The notes under the pieces are model-generated. The model was not told the origin of the DNA and did not search any database. It saw nothing but the letters and a program-made list of their open reading frames with translations. Positions 35,930 to 45,150 of a stretch of 64,000 bases of DNA are shown here, piece by piece. This DNA is from Hyphomonadaceae bacterium (lineage in GTDB: Bacteria; Pseudomonadota; Alphaproteobacteria; Rhizobiales; Hyphomicrobiaceae). Within the stretch, counting starts at the first letter, position 1. Every line of letters starts with the position of its first letter. The stretch lies in assembly GCA_019747815.1 (NCBI GenBank), contig JAIEQJ010000050.1:103254-167253 (forward strand), given 5' to 3'. A program made the translations under genes and the position numbers.

Positions 35930-37873
35930 ATGTTGGATAAAATCTACAATGTGCCGCCCGAGTGGGCGAACCGCGCCTGGGTGGACAATACCAAGTACTT
36001 AGCGATGTACAAACGCTCCATCGACGACCCCAACATGTTTTGGGGCGAGATGGGCAAGCGCATCGACTGGATCAAGCCCTACACGAAGGTCAAGAATACT
36101 TCCTACGCGCCCGACGGCGTGTCCATCAAATGGTACGAAGACGGCACGCTCAACGTGTCCGCCAACTGCATCGATCGTCACCTCAAGAATCGCGCCGAAC
36201 AGGTCGCCATTATCTGGGAAGGTGACGATCCGACCATGGATGAGAAGATCACCTACCGGCAGCTGCACGAACGCGTCTGCAAGTTCGCCAACGTGCTCAA
36301 AGCCATGGGCGTAAAAAAGGGTGACCCGGTCACGATCTATCTCCCGATGATTCCCGAGGTCGCTTACGCCTTCTTGGCCTGCGCGCGGATCGGCGCCGTG
36401 CACTCGGTCGTATTCGGCGGCTTCTCACCCGACAGTCTGGCCGGGCGCATCAATGACTGCCAATCCAAATTCATCGTCACGGCTGACGAGGGTGTACGCG
36501 GGGGACGATCGATCCCTTTGAAGGCTAATACCGACGAGGCTTTGAAGAAGTGCGCCGGCGACGAGAAGGTGCTGGTCGTGCGCCGCACCGGCAGCCCGGT
36601 TGGCTGGAGCACCGGTCGCGACATCTGGCTGCACGAGGAACTGGTCAAGGTCGACGCCAACTGCCCACCCGTAGAAATGAACGCCGAAGACCCGCTGTTC
36701 ATTCTCTACACGTCCGGTTCAACGGGCAAGCCGAAGGGTGTAGTGCACAGTTGCGGTGGGTATCTGGTTTACACATCAATGACGCATCAGTACGTGTTCG
36801 ACTACCACGACGGCGACATCTATTGGTGCACGGCTGACGCCGGCTGGGTGACCGGGCACAGCTACATCATCTACGGACCGCTAGCCAACGGCGCCACCAC
36901 GCTGCTCTTTGAAGGCGTCCCCAACTACCCCACCGCGTCGCGGTTCTGGCACGTTTGCGACAAATGGAGGGTGAACACCTTCTACACCGCGCCGACGGCC
37001 ATCCGTGCCATCATGGGTATGGGCGACGATTACGTGAAGCGCACCGACCGCTCGTCGCTGCGATTGCTGGGCTCGGTTGGTGAACCTATCAATCCAGAGG
37101 CGTGGGAATGGTACCATCGGGTTGTGGGGGACGGTCGTTGTCCGATTGTCGACACTTGGTGGCAAACCGAGACCGGCGGCATTCTGATTACGCCGTTGCC
37201 GGGCGCCACCAAACTTAAACCCGGCTCGGCGACGCGACCGTTCTTCGGCATCCAGCCAGAGCTTGTCGACGACAAGGGCACAGTGCTGAGCGGCTCCGCA
37301 TCGGGCAATCTTGTCATTCTGGACAGCTGGCCCGGCCAGATGCGCACCATCTACCGAGACCACGAGCGCTTCGTGCAGACCTATTTCTCCACCTATCCCA
37401 ACAAATACTTCACCGGTGATGGCTGTCGGCGCGACGAGGACGGGTACTACTGGATCACCGGCCGCGTCGATGACGTCATCAACGTGTCAGGACACCGCTT
37501 GGGCACGGCGGAGGTGGAGTCGGCGTTGGTCTCGCACGACAGCGTGGCGGAAGCAGCCGTGGTCGGCTATCCGCACGATATCAAGGGACAGGGCATCTAC
37601 TGCTACGTCACCCTCATCCAGGGCAACAAGGGCGACGACGAGCTAAAAAGGGAGCTGGTTGCACACGTCCGCAAGGAGATCGGGCCGCTGGCGACACCAG
37701 ACCTGATCCAGTTCTCACCCGTCCTGCCCAAAACTCGTTCGGGCAAAATCATGCGCCGCATTCTGCGTAAGATCGCCGAGGACGACTTTTCCAATCTTGG
37801 CGATATTTCGACCTTGGCCGAGCCGGAGGTGGTTGAAGGCCTGATCAACAATCGTCAGAACAAGAAGGCTTGA
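35930..37873 (+). CDS. acsA: acetyl-CoA synthetase (AMP-forming)
   Basis: Activates acetate to acetyl-CoA through acetyl-AMP. Adenylate-forming motifs are all present: [12 protein letters not shown] (about residues 260-271), [28 protein letters not shown], and the C-terminal RSGKIMRR in which the Lys is the usual site of regulatory acetylation. About 647 residues, normal for the family. The ATG at 35930 is chosen over one at 35915 by position relative to the conserved start. The gene is followed at once by a perfect hairpin terminator shared with the convergent DUF1826-like gene. Confidence 0.97.
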   Translation: MLDKIYNVPPEWANRAWVDNTKYLAMYKRSIDDPNMFWGEMGKRIDWIKPYTKVKNTSYAPDGVSIKWYEDGTLNVSANCIDRHLKNRAEQVAIIWEGDDPTMDEKITYRQLHERVCKFANVLKAMGVKKGDPVTIYLPMIPEVAYAFLACARIGAVHSVVFGGFSPDSLAGRINDCQSKFIVTADEGVRGGRSIPLKANTDEALKKCAGDEKVLVVRRTGSPVGWSTGRDIWLHEELVKVDANCPPVEMNAEDPLFILYTSGSTGKPKGVVHSCGGYLVYTSMTHQYVFDYHDGDIYWCTADAGWVTGHSYIIYGPLANGATTLLFEGVPNYPTASRFWHVCDKWRVNTFYTAPTAIRAIMGMGDDYVKRTDRSSLRLLGSVGEPINPEAWEWYHRVVGDGRCPIVDTWWQTETGGILITPLPGATKLKPGSATRPFFGIQPELVDDKGTVLSGSASGNLVILDSWPGQMRTIYRDHERFVQTYFSTYPNKYFTGDGCRRDEDGYYWITGRVDDVINVSGHRLGTAEVESALVSHDSVAEAAVVGYPHDIKGQGIYCYVTLIQGNKGDDELKRELVAHVRKEIGPLATPDLIQFSPVLPKTRSGKIMRRILRKIAEDDFSNLGDISTLAEPEVVEGLINNRQNKKA

Positions 37874-37890
37874 ACCCGGGCGCCTCAACG

Positions 37891-37915
37891 CAGGTCGCGC
37901 TTACGGCGCGACCTG
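37891..37915. terminator. bidirectional hairpin between acsA and the DUF1826-like gene
   Basis: Perfect 10-bp stem CAGGTCGCGC / GCGCGACCTG with a 5-base loop, 18 bases after the acsA stop and overlapping the last codons of the convergent gene. It has no clear U-run on either strand but its symmetry and place suit a shared terminator. Confidence 0.6.
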
Positions 37916-38557
37916 GAGCCGGTAGAACAGCCGCGAGCCAGGACTTTCGCCCGGCGATGGTATCACCCTCAAGAAGCTCGGTTTTGTAAACCGGCCGGGC
38001 GACCGTTGTTTCAGCATGACCACCGCGCCAGGCGGCAGCGCCGCGGCTGTGGCGCCGCAGACCAATTCCCAGTCGTGCGTTGTTGTCTTGCGATCCTGAA
38101 GAAAATGGCGCACCGCCTCTACCCGATAAACAGTCACCAGGCGGAGGCCTGGTTTGGCTGCCTCCGTCTGCAGGCCCTTCTCGTCAGTCAGGGTAAGGCG
38201 AACTTCGACGTTGGCTGATTTCACGATGCGCGCGAACTCGCCCGCCAACTCGCATACGTCACTGACGAAAAGCTGTCGCTCGTGGCAATCGACCATGCCG
38301 GCGGCGTCAGCCGCTTGGCTTATTTCGTCGAACAGGATTTTGGGACGGACAATCAGTCCAAGTTGCAGCATGCGCGCCGGCCTTTGTGTTGCCAGCCAGC
38401 GCACCAAATGGAATGGCATCTTGCGGCGCCAAATGGCGGCCGTTACCGATTGGCTTGTGATGGTTCTGAGGACGCGCCGATCATAGGCATCACGTACCGC
38501 AGGCGTCGCACGCTCCCCTTTGGGGAGCACGAGGGACAGGTTGACCATGGTGACCAC
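37901..38557 (-). CDS. DUF1826-like protein under cobalamin riboswitch control
   Basis: A 218-residue soluble protein resembling DUF1826: the VTAAIWRRKMP segment near residue 37, LRLVTVYRVEAVRHFL in the middle, and the ending GSRLFYRLQVAP. Characterised function is lacking; DUF1826 genes are often found with zinc (Zur) or CobW genes. Here a textbook cobalamin riboswitch lies 84 bases upstream, so it is probably repressed when B12 is plentiful. The start is uncertain: two ATGs (38557, 38548) lie just before a strong hairpin at 38512-38528, and conservation begins only near residue 29. The family assignment is moderate. Confidence 0.6.
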   Translation of the reverse strand: MVTMVNLSLVLPKGERATPAVRDAYDRRVLRTITSQSVTAAIWRRKMPFHLVRWLATQRPARMLQLGLIVRPKILFDEISQAADAAGMVDCHERQLFVSDVCELAGEFARIVKSANVEVRLTLTDEKGLQTEAAKPGLRLVTVYRVEAVRHFLQDRKTTTHDWELVCGATAAALPPGAVVMLKQRSPGRFTKPSFLRVIPSPGESPGSRLFYRLQVAP

Positions 38558-38640
38558 CGTGGTTGCAAGAACGACACTGCGTCACCACGACGGCAAACCG
38601 CTCTCGCGCGCGCCCCGCACGCCAGATGGGCGACATGAGA

Positions 38641-38830
38641 TGGCAGGTCTCCTGGCTCGCGGCTCGAGCGTCCTCTTACGCCTTCCCGGCGAAATCAGCT
38701 CGCCAGTGGCTTAGATGAAAGAGAACTCGCCACTTACAGTTGCGGGGGCAGCCATGGCATTGCAACCCAATGGGAGCTGCGCACCATATTCCCTTTTCCC
38801 GCCTCGGAATGATCCGATGCGGAACCACCA
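38641..38830 (-). ncRNA. cobalamin (B12) riboswitch
   Basis: On the minus strand the sequence contains, in order, GGGAATATGGTGC (near 38780-38792), the near-invariant B12 box CTGCCCCCGCAACTGT (38737-38752), the GCCACTGG arm, and the closing GAGCCAGGAGACCTGCC (38642-38658). These are the conserved core and P1-closing elements of the class I cobalamin riboswitch. It reads toward the DUF1826-like gene at 37901-38557, 84 bases away. A 7-bp hairpin (GCTCCCCAAAGGGGAGC) at 38512-38528 downstream might belong to the expression platform. Confidence 0.93.
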
Positions 38831-39232
38831 CACGTATGTTCTCAATCCAAAACACTGACTTGTCAACGGAGGTGGGGTCGGTTGACTCGTGCTCAAGGTT
38901 CAGCGCCGATACAACGAGGATAGCGGCAAGCGGCGCACCTGCTAGCGCGGCGCTCAAGGGGAAGCGTACCAGGGTACAGGCGTTCGGACGCGATCATTGT
39001 TGATGACCTCGGGATGTTCGCCCATCCATTTCCGGCCCATCCGTAGCGCCCGATTTCGTTTACTTTCCGACTTCACCGGCATTGCGGAACGTGCATGCGT
39101 ACGGAATGATCCGAATGCGGCGTTTTCCGCCCGGCGGACGGTGATCGTCTCCCCGAGCGGCCTGGCTATTCCTCTTCCATGCGGGTGCGTCCAGTTCGCC
39201 CCTCGGGAAGAGATAGGGAGAGGAGTACACCC
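38831..39232. other. intergenic, no gene seen
   Basis: About 400 bases between the riboswitch and the metallo-beta-lactamase gene. The open frames here are antisense shadows. It must hold the promoter for the riboswitch transcript (minus strand) and for the gene at 39233 (plus strand), but I cannot single out either. A GGGAGAGGAG ribosome site ends the region. Confidence 0.4.
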
Positions 39233-40762
39233 ATGGCGCAGAAGCACGTCATCAACGTCGATCTGGCCGACGTATGGGCGGACAAGGACCGCAAGAATCT
39301 GCTCAGGACCCTCGCCTGGGGTGACGAGGTCGCCGTCATTCGCCAGACCAGCAACCACGTCGAGGTCAGCCTCGCCACCTTCCACGAGGCGTTGGACGGC
39401 AGCGTGCTGCCGGAGGCAACCACAGGCTTCATTACCCCCAACAAGAGCTCGGGGATCAAGGCGTCCGACGTGGTGCTGCCAAGGAACCGCAATAAGGTCC
39501 TCAAGGTCAACTTCGTCGATGTGCAGCAGGGCGACGGCTCCGTCATCGAGTCGCCGGCGGGCAAGGTTGTGCTGGTCGACGGCGGCGACAACCAGCTGTT
39601 CGCCCGCTACCTTGCCGGGCGCTTTCGCGGTACGACCGCCGCCCGTCCACAACCGGTCGAATGCATTCTCGTGACGCATGGAGACGCCGATCACTTTGTC
39701 GGGCTTCCCGAGATTCTCAAATCCGAGACACACGCGGAAAAGCGTAAGAGACTCTTCATCGCGCCGAAGCGCGTCTATCACAACGGCATCGTCAAGCGCC
39801 CGAGCACGCGCAACAAAAAGAGCGTGCCCCAGAAGGATCTGCTGGGGCCGACCAAGAAGGTAGGCAAAGACGTGTTTCTCGTCGGCCTCGAAGACGATCT
39901 GCTGGCGGTCGCCGACGAGGAGATGAACGCGCCGTTCAGGCTCTGGAAAAAGACGCTGGCGACCTACAACGAAAGGGCGGAAATCAAGTTCAGGCGGCTG
40001 GAATTCGGCGCGCAGGACGCCTTCGACTTCCTGGCCGACGAAGACATCCGCGTCGATGTTCTCGGCCCGCTCGTCACCGAGGTCTCGGGGACGCCCGCCT
40101 TGAAGTTCCTCGGAAGCCCTCCCAAGGGCCCACGCATCGGCCACGAGTCGCTGGAGACCAGCGATCTCAAGTCGAGTGGTTTGTCCGCATCACACACCAT
40201 CAACGGGCACTCCATCGTCTTCCGCCTGACCTACGGCGGCTTCAGCTACCTCTTCTCCGGCGATCTCAATGACGAGGCCGGCCGCTTCCTTACGCGCGAG
40301 CACAACAAGGGAGCTCTCAACCTCAAGGCCGAGGTGTTCAAGGTGCCCCACCACGGGTCGGCCGACTTCTCCGGCGCCTTCATCCAGGCCGTAGCCCCTA
40401 TCTGCAGCGTCGTGTCGAGCGGAGATGAGAGCGCCCGCAAGGAATACATTCATCCGCGCGCCACATTGATGGGTGCGCTGGGCAAGTGGTCCCGCGTGCC
40501 CGAGCCGCTAGTGTTCGTCACCGAGCTCGTGGCCTTTTTCACGCTAGAGGGGTGGTCGAAGCTCACCGACGACAAGAAGGCGGAGAAGCGGGGCGACTTT
40601 TTCGCTTTCAGCCGCGCCGCGTTCGGGATCGTCAAAACTCGCACCGACGGCCAGCGGCTGTTGGTCTACACCGACAGCGCCAATATCAAGATGAAGGAGG
40701 TATACGCCTACGCTCTGGACGAGTCGGGCGTGCCGCAGCCAGCTAGCGTCCTTCGAGCGTAG
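39233..40762 (+). CDS. stand-alone ComEC-like metallo-beta-lactamase protein
   Basis: A 509-residue soluble protein with the ComEC/Rec2-type beta-lactamase fold but no membrane channel. It shows the entry VDVQQGDGSVIE (about residues 89-100), metal motif HGDADH (HxDxDH), FSGDLNDEAGR and KVPHHGSADF. The first 80 residues are unrelated and the C-terminal 110 may form an extra domain. The hydrolase is probably a nuclease or phosphodiesterase; similar solitary proteins occur in mobile islands and some defence loci. The preferred ATG has a good ribosome site at 39214-39223. Neighbours give no firm clue, and it lies next to the recombination site at 41.3-41.4 kb. Confidence 0.75.
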   Translation: MAQKHVINVDLADVWADKDRKNLLRTLAWGDEVAVIRQTSNHVEVSLATFHEALDGSVLPEATTGFITPNKSSGIKASDVVLPRNRNKVLKVNFVDVQQGDGSVIESPAGKVVLVDGGDNQLFARYLAGRFRGTTAARPQPVECILVTHGDADHFVGLPEILKSETHAEKRKRLFIAPKRVYHNGIVKRPSTRNKKSVPQKDLLGPTKKVGKDVFLVGLEDDLLAVADEEMNAPFRLWKKTLATYNERAEIKFRRLEFGAQDAFDFLADEDIRVDVLGPLVTEVSGTPALKFLGSPPKGPRIGHESLETSDLKSSGLSASHTINGHSIVFRLTYGGFSYLFSGDLNDEAGRFLTREHNKGALNLKAEVFKVPHHGSADFSGAFIQAVAPICSVVSSGDESARKEYIHPRATLMGALGKWSRVPEPLVFVTELVAFFTLEGWSKLTDDKKAEKRGDFFAFSRAAFGIVKTRTDGQRLLVYTDSANIKMKEVYAYALDESGVPQPASVLRA

Positions 40763-41297
40763 GTCCGGTCTGCATTCTAAGCGCTCACGTGCGCTTCCGG
40801 ATCGGTGCACTGGGCTGACTTGATGCTCTGCCCACGGTAGCTTTTTTCGGATGCCCGACCAGGGAGATCAAGATGCTGGCGGCGGCCTCGACGAGGCCCG
40901 GCGCACCGAGCTGCGGCGAGACTTCATTACTTCCACGACGGCTTCCCCCACCGAGCTCGGCATCTGCGTACCGCGGGAATACCTGCTGGCGCCATTCGCT
41001 ACTTCGATTGTGCGGAACTTGCGGTGGGGCTGAAGCATCTCATCGAGGGCAAAAGTGGAGATTTGCAAAACCCCAATGATCACTTTGGTCGCTCTCCAGC
41101 CCATAGCGAACCGACTCGTCGGAGACCAATTTCCGCAACTGGCGCACACTCCCCAATCCGCTCGCCCTGTTGCCTCTACGCTCTTTGACGTAGAGCAGAC
41201 ATGCTGAGCCGCCATGCGCCCTATGCCGGCATGGGCGGCGGGACACCTCTCGCAGCTTGGGTGGAAGGTACCTGTAACAGGATCGGACCTTCAGCAT
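40763..41297. other. intergenic with possible gene remnants
   Basis: About 535 bases without a convincing gene. Short frames exist on both strands; one plus-strand frame near 40920-41190 has balanced composition (HYFHDGFPHRARHLRTAGIP) but no start and no recognisable family, so it may be decayed mobile DNA. Confidence 0.3.
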
Positions 41298-41419
41298 CTA
41301 TCGGGGGCTATCGCCGCCAAGCGAACTGATCCGACGGCAATTCTGACGGTATGAGCGCCACGTCATGAAAATTATTTGAGATTGTTCAATGCATTACGCG
41401 ATCAAGAGATGATGGAGTG
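41298..41419. other. probable recombination (att) site, left copy
   Basis: Left breakpoint of the split ATP-grasp gene. The codons His-Ser at 41414-41419 are the last shared with the intact family. Just outside lie the same motifs as beside the right break: TGACGGTA at 41344-41351 (TACCGTCA on the other strand), and CTATCGG/CTATCGC at 41298-41304 and 41308-41314, which are GCGATAG-type repeats with the same 10-base period as those at 47392-47471. Together this resembles an integrase core with arm-type sites. Confidence 0.55.
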
Positions 41420-42499
41420 GGCAACATAGTTGGCGGCGAGGATTTGCTGCCAGACGCCGCGCGTGAGCTTGTCGCCGCGATAGACAGCCTTGGCGCCATG
41501 ACCTGTTGCGGGCTTGAAGAAGAGGTCCCTCCGTGTATCCCAAAGCTCGGTGGCATTGTCCGGCGACACCCTGACGGTGCGTGGAATTTGCGCAGAGAGC
41601 CGCGCCAGCTCGGCCGGCAAGTCAAAGCTGGACAGCCTTGCCATGTCTGAGAGGAGTGTCAGGTTGCGCTTGTCGGCGAGCAGCGCGTGGTTGCGCGGGT
41701 TTGGTGTGACAACGACAGCGCCTGCGAGATAAGCCTCGCGCAGCGCACTGTGCTGTGGCCGCTCCAGTGAAAAATCTACCAGGCGATTGTAGACAAGATC
41801 TATTGGCGCTTCGCCCACCCATAGCTTGTCCTGGCTGAAGCGAAGTTGGCTTCCGTCGGCGACGACCGCATCGATGCCATGGCGAATGAAGGTTTGGCGC
41901 GCCAACAGGAATTCTGGATAGAGATACTGGCTCTCCGGCTCATCGTCGACGATCGCGATCCGTTCGAGCTTCTCGTCTCCGCGCTGGGTCGCCCATTCCG
42001 CTTGAAACATCCGGACCAATTCGCTGTCGAAGTTGCTGACAAGTGGGAGCTTGAGAGCTCGCTCGACTTCAGGGCAACAGGCTCGCTGGGCTTTCGCGAG
42101 CAGGGCGTTGAGAAAAGCCCCACCCGCGTTGGTATTGACTTCGATCAGCTTGGGGCCAGCGGCGCCGAGATGAAAATCATAACCCATAAAGGCGCCTCGC
42201 GGTCCGGGATCGAAGCGGGCGATCGCGGGAGCCCACGCGAGTACGGTTTCCTGATAGCGCGGCAAGCGTGCGGCGGCCTCGACCATCTGGACAATAGCGG
42301 TCATTTTCTGGAGGTCGCGCGCCGCCAGGAAGACCGGCACATTGGAAAAGAGATGCTCGCGGGGGCGAATGTAGCGGGACGAAAACTCAGGATCGCCGGC
42401 TTCACGCTCCAACGCTGCGTGAAGAGTGTCGCGGTTGAGCGTGATGCAGAAACATGAGCTGTTGAGCCAGTCGGCGGCCGAGGGCATTAAGTCTGTCAT
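41402..42499 (-). pseudogene. ATP-grasp (glutathionylspermidine-synthase-like) protein, truncated N-terminal part
   Basis: 365 residues of a circularly permuted ATP-grasp type protein. The nucleotide-binding strand FFKPATGHGAKAVYRGDKLT is near the end, after IEVNTNAGGAFLNALL. The reading frame then breaks: NYVAHS is followed by IIS and a stop, whereas the expected continuation, QELVPPGERMV onward, is found at 47491-47682 on the opposite strand. About 62 C-terminal residues are missing, including conserved RLYQGQTTNFRTPGGG. It is the last gene of the arsR-permease-GST operon. The start at 42499 has a GGTGGGAAG ribosome site. Activity without the C-terminus is doubtful. Confidence 0.75.
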
Positions 42500-42566
42500 T
42501 CGCTTCCCACCTGAGTGAATTGCCTCGCGGCATTGCGCACCAATACGTTTAGACTGGCGTACGCGG

Positions 42567-43220
42567 TCACTGATCGGCGTAGATCCTACCGAAGTACTCC
42601 ACATAGTAATCGCGCGGACGAGCGAGTCTTCCAACAACTTCCAGCCCATGCATGCTGTTGAGCCAACCACGCAGGCGTTGATGGTCGGCTGGTATGGTGA
42701 TGTCGCGATAGGTTTCGACGGAAGCAAAGCGCTCGAAGAAGGGGTAGAACGCATAGTCGACCAGCGTCACATCCTGGCCCATCCAATAGGGTTCCGCCTC
42801 GCTGACATTGACCAGGGCCCCAGTCTCGATGAATTCCAAATGACCCATCAGATCCGCCTTGAGCGGCGCTCGCCGTTCGGGGTTGCGCTCCTTCAGGAGA
42901 TTGAAGTAGGCGGGCATGAAGCGCGTGTTGCAGAAATCGATCCAGAACCGGGCAAGCGCTTTCCGACCCGCATCCTGGGGCAGCAGCGCAGGAGTGGGGA
43001 CGATCTCCTCGAGGTATTCATTGATGATGCTGCTCTCGTACACCGGCCGTCCGTCGTGCCAGAGAACCGGCACGCGCACGTAGGGCGAAAGCAGGTGCTT
43101 GGAGTCCTGCTTCTTTGACCGCTCAATCTGCACCGTCCTGAACGCTGCGCCCTTCTCCAGAAGCACTAACTGGCAGCGGTGGCAAAACGGGCAGTTCTCA
43201 AACACGATCAATTCGAACAT
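42567..43220 (-). CDS. glutathione S-transferase family protein
   Basis: 217 residues with an N-terminal thioredoxin fold (FENCPFCHRCQLVLLEKG; the redox pair is C10-C13, with an additional C16) and an all-helical C-terminal domain, the layout of omega/beta-type GSTs. The cis-Pro segment RVPVLWHDGRPVYESSIINEYL binds glutathione. Omega-class enzymes can reduce arsenate and methylarsonate, which fits the ArsR-controlled operon, but the activity is inferred. It starts 71 bases after the permease stop and ends 68 bases before the truncated ATP-grasp gene. Confidence 0.88.
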   Translation of the reverse strand: MFELIVFENCPFCHRCQLVLLEKGAAFRTVQIERSKKQDSKHLLSPYVRVPVLWHDGRPVYESSIINEYLEEIVPTPALLPQDAGRKALARFWIDFCNTRFMPAYFNLLKERNPERRAPLKADLMGHLEFIETGALVNVSEAEPYWMGQDVTLVDYAFYPFFERFASVETYRDITIPADHQRLRGWLNSMHGLEVVGRLARPRDYYVEYFGRIYADQ

Positions 43221-43290
43221 AGGTACACCCGATTGTCGCGCACGGAAGGGGGGCCGGCAGGTATCGATGCCTGCAGCGCCCCTATCAGGT

Positions 43291-44331
43291 TCAGCCCACG
43301 ATGATCTGGAACACAATCCCAGAGAGCAGGGCGCCGACAGTGGCCAGCGCGAGGTAGGCAGCAAAGACCGCCCGGCGCGCGATGGCCCAGACGGCCAGAG
43401 CGGCAGGGATCGACGTCACTCCGCCGCCGACAAGGAACGCCATGGCCGCTCCCGGCGCCATGCCTTTCTCCATCAAACCGGCGACCAGCGGCAGAGCCGC
43501 GTTCCCATTGAGATAGCTCGGAATGCCGACCAGGGTCGCAGTCAGAATGGAAAGGAAACTGCCGTCGCCTGCGATGCTGGCGACCAGATTGTTCGGGATG
43601 TAGGCCACCATCAGGCTCTCGAGAACAAAGGCAAGGGTCAGCCATTTGCCGAGAAAAAGTGTGGTTTGACGGGCGTTCGTCCAGAACGCGTCGCGGCGTG
43701 CCGGCTCATGCCAGTAGCGCCAAACGACGGCTTTCGGATTGCGGATCTTCGATCCAGCGCAACCACCATTGCCGATGCCATCTCGGAGCGGCGCGCCGAC
43801 CAGGACGCCCATGCGCTGCATGACAAGGACACCGAAGCCGCCGAGCAACCCAACACCAATTGCAGCCACCGTCTTGGCCATGGCGAACTGGAGGCCGAGA
43901 ATGCCGGTGGTGATGAGGAACATGGATGGGTCCATCAGCGGCGAGGCGAGCCAGAAGGCCATCACCGGCGCAAGGGGCACGCCGCTGACGAGCAGGGCCG
44001 CGATGAGGGGAATGACGCCGCATGAACAGAAGGGCGACAACGCGCCCATGAGGCTTGCAAACACGACCATCATTTCCAAACGTCCGGCGAAGGCACGGGC
44101 AATGAGGTTTTCGGCGCCGGTGGCCTTGGCATAGGCCGCAAGGCCGATCGACAACGCGAAAAACGGCAGGACGCTCCAAAGCGCTTTGGCGGTGAACAGG
44201 ACGGAGGCCGCGGCCTGGGGTGGCACGACCACCGCCAGCACGGCGAAAATGATCGCGATGACGACCCAGGCCGGGTCAAGCCGAACGGCACGCCATTCGC
44301 GAGCTTCCGCCAAGAGCGTTTGGATCGACAT
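43291..44331 (-). CDS. ArsP-like permease (DUF318/PF03773)
   Basis: Membrane permease of 346 residues with about ten hydrophobic segments. The family hallmark SPFCSCGVIPLI (C102, C104) lies in the first half and the repeat-like PSYLNGNAALPLVAGL in the second. This family includes ArsP, an exporter of trivalent methylarsenite and aromatic arsenicals; other members are uncharacterised. It directly follows the ArsR gene, which supports arsenic- or antimony-induced export. Its start lies 53 bases after the arsR stop. Confidence 0.85.
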   Translation of the reverse strand: MSIQTLLAEAREWRAVRLDPAWVVIAIIFAVLAVVVPPQAAASVLFTAKALWSVLPFFALSIGLAAYAKATGAENLIARAFAGRLEMMVVFASLMGALSPFCSCGVIPLIAALLVSGVPLAPVMAFWLASPLMDPSMFLITTGILGLQFAMAKTVAAIGVGLLGGFGVLVMQRMGVLVGAPLRDGIGNGGCAGSKIRNPKAVVWRYWHEPARRDAFWTNARQTTLFLGKWLTLAFVLESLMVAYIPNNLVASIAGDGSFLSILTATLVGIPSYLNGNAALPLVAGLMEKGMAPGAAMAFLVGGGVTSIPAALAVWAIARRAVFAAYLALATVGALLSGIVFQIIVG

Positions 44332-44383
44332 ACGTCTACTCCTCTAGACTTCTAGTTGTGTTTTGCCAAAAAAAGGGGAACCA

Positions 44384-44722
44384 TCATGCAGCCTCGATTT
44401 CGGACGCTTCGGCGGCTTCCAAGCCGGCGCAGCACTCCGCTCTCACGTACTCCAGGACCTCGTTGACCGCCTTGTAGTTGGCCGTGCATATCACCTCGCG
44501 CCCCCGACGCTCTTGCACAACGAGGTCCGCCTGAGTGAGCGTGCTGAGGTGATGCGCCAGCGTTGTTGCCGGGACACCGAGCATGCGCTGGATCGTACCG
44601 ACATTGGTGCCATCACGCCCGGCGCGAACGAGCAGCTTGAAGATACGTAAGCGGGTGCGGTTGCCCAGCGCTGCCAGGGCATCGGCCGCTATTTGTTCGC
44701 GTTGCTGTTTCCGTCCACTCAT
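44384..44722 (-). CDS. ArsR-family metalloregulator
   Basis: 112-residue winged-helix repressor: ALGNRTRLRIFKLLVRAG, then LGVPATTLAHHLSTLTQADL as the recognition helix. Putative metalloid ligands are C79 (REVICT) and the vicinal pair C97-C98 (AECCAG) near the C-terminus, an arrangement like that of ArsR proteins with a C-terminal As(III) site. It is the first gene of the operon with the permease, GST and ATP-grasp genes. A palindromic operator lies 8 bases upstream of its start, so autoregulation is likely. Confidence 0.93.
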   Translation of the reverse strand: MSGRKQQREQIAADALAALGNRTRLRIFKLLVRAGRDGTNVGTIQRMLGVPATTLAHHLSTLTQADLVVQERRGREVICTANYKAVNEVLEYVRAECCAGLEAAEASEIEAA

Positions 44723-44729
44723 GTTTCAG

Positions 44730-44749
44730 CTATATCACTAGAAATATAG
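44730..44749. promoter_or_regulatory. candidate ArsR operator
   Basis: Inverted repeat CTATAT-N8-ATATAG just upstream of the arsR start codon, in an AT-rich stretch. Size, symmetry and position are as expected for an ArsR-type dimer binding over the promoter or leader. Confidence 0.6.
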
Positions 44750-44958
44750 ATGTCAAGGTCTGGGTTGTGCACGCGGTGACGGATGTCGATCTGGGTATGA
44801 GGACGAAGGGAGAAAGTGCGTGGGCCTGAGAGGCAACCGAGTAGGCGTCATTCTGAAGACGACGAGAAGCTTCAGCGGGATGCCCGGTTTTCACGGCATC
44901 AACCTGTTCTACGTCGGTTTTATCTTCCGTGGCTGGGTCGCGTACGCCTGCGCCGCTG

Positions 44959-45150
44959 TTGTACAAACCCCCGCAGACCTCCAGATGAATCGCCATGATT
45001 TGCGATGACCTTGTACAACGCTTTCTCTTTGTTTTCTTGAGCTTAGATCGACAATCGCAACCTGGGGGACTGGGGGTCGGGGGTTCAAATCTCGCCGCTC
45101 CGACCATTCTTTCAATAAGTTAGTTCTTCGAGTTCGCTCTGGTTGTACAA
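44959..45150. repeat. three TTGTACAA palindromes around the tRNA remnant
   Basis: The 8-base palindrome TTGTACAA occurs at 44959-44966, 45011-45018 and 45143-45150, bracketing the tRNA-Pro remnant. About one copy would be expected in a window of this size by chance, so the cluster is notable. It may mark arm-type sites of an integrase that used this tRNA. Confidence 0.5.
45062..45106 (+). other. tRNA-Pro(GGG) 3' remnant, probable att site
   Basis: The sequence from CTGGGGG to CGACCA reads as the anticodon loop, T arm and acceptor 3' strand of a proline tRNA, ending GCCGCTCCGACCA. The T stem (GGGGG/CTCGC) has a mismatch and the 5' half of the tRNA is absent upstream, so this is a displaced, degenerate tRNA end of the kind left by island integration. 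An antisense frame over it translates to WSERRDLNPRPPVPQ, a familiar artefact of tRNA ends. Confidence 0.6.

Noticed and set aside
38954..40144. 396-codon open frame on the minus strand
   Set aside because: It lies antisense to the metallo-beta-lactamase gene, has no family features, and the plus-strand protein has clear catalytic motifs.
40850..41215. Short frames on both strands between the metallo-beta-lactamase gene and the left breakpoint
   Set aside because: One plus-strand frame has protein-like composition but neither start nor family; treated as possible decayed DNA only.
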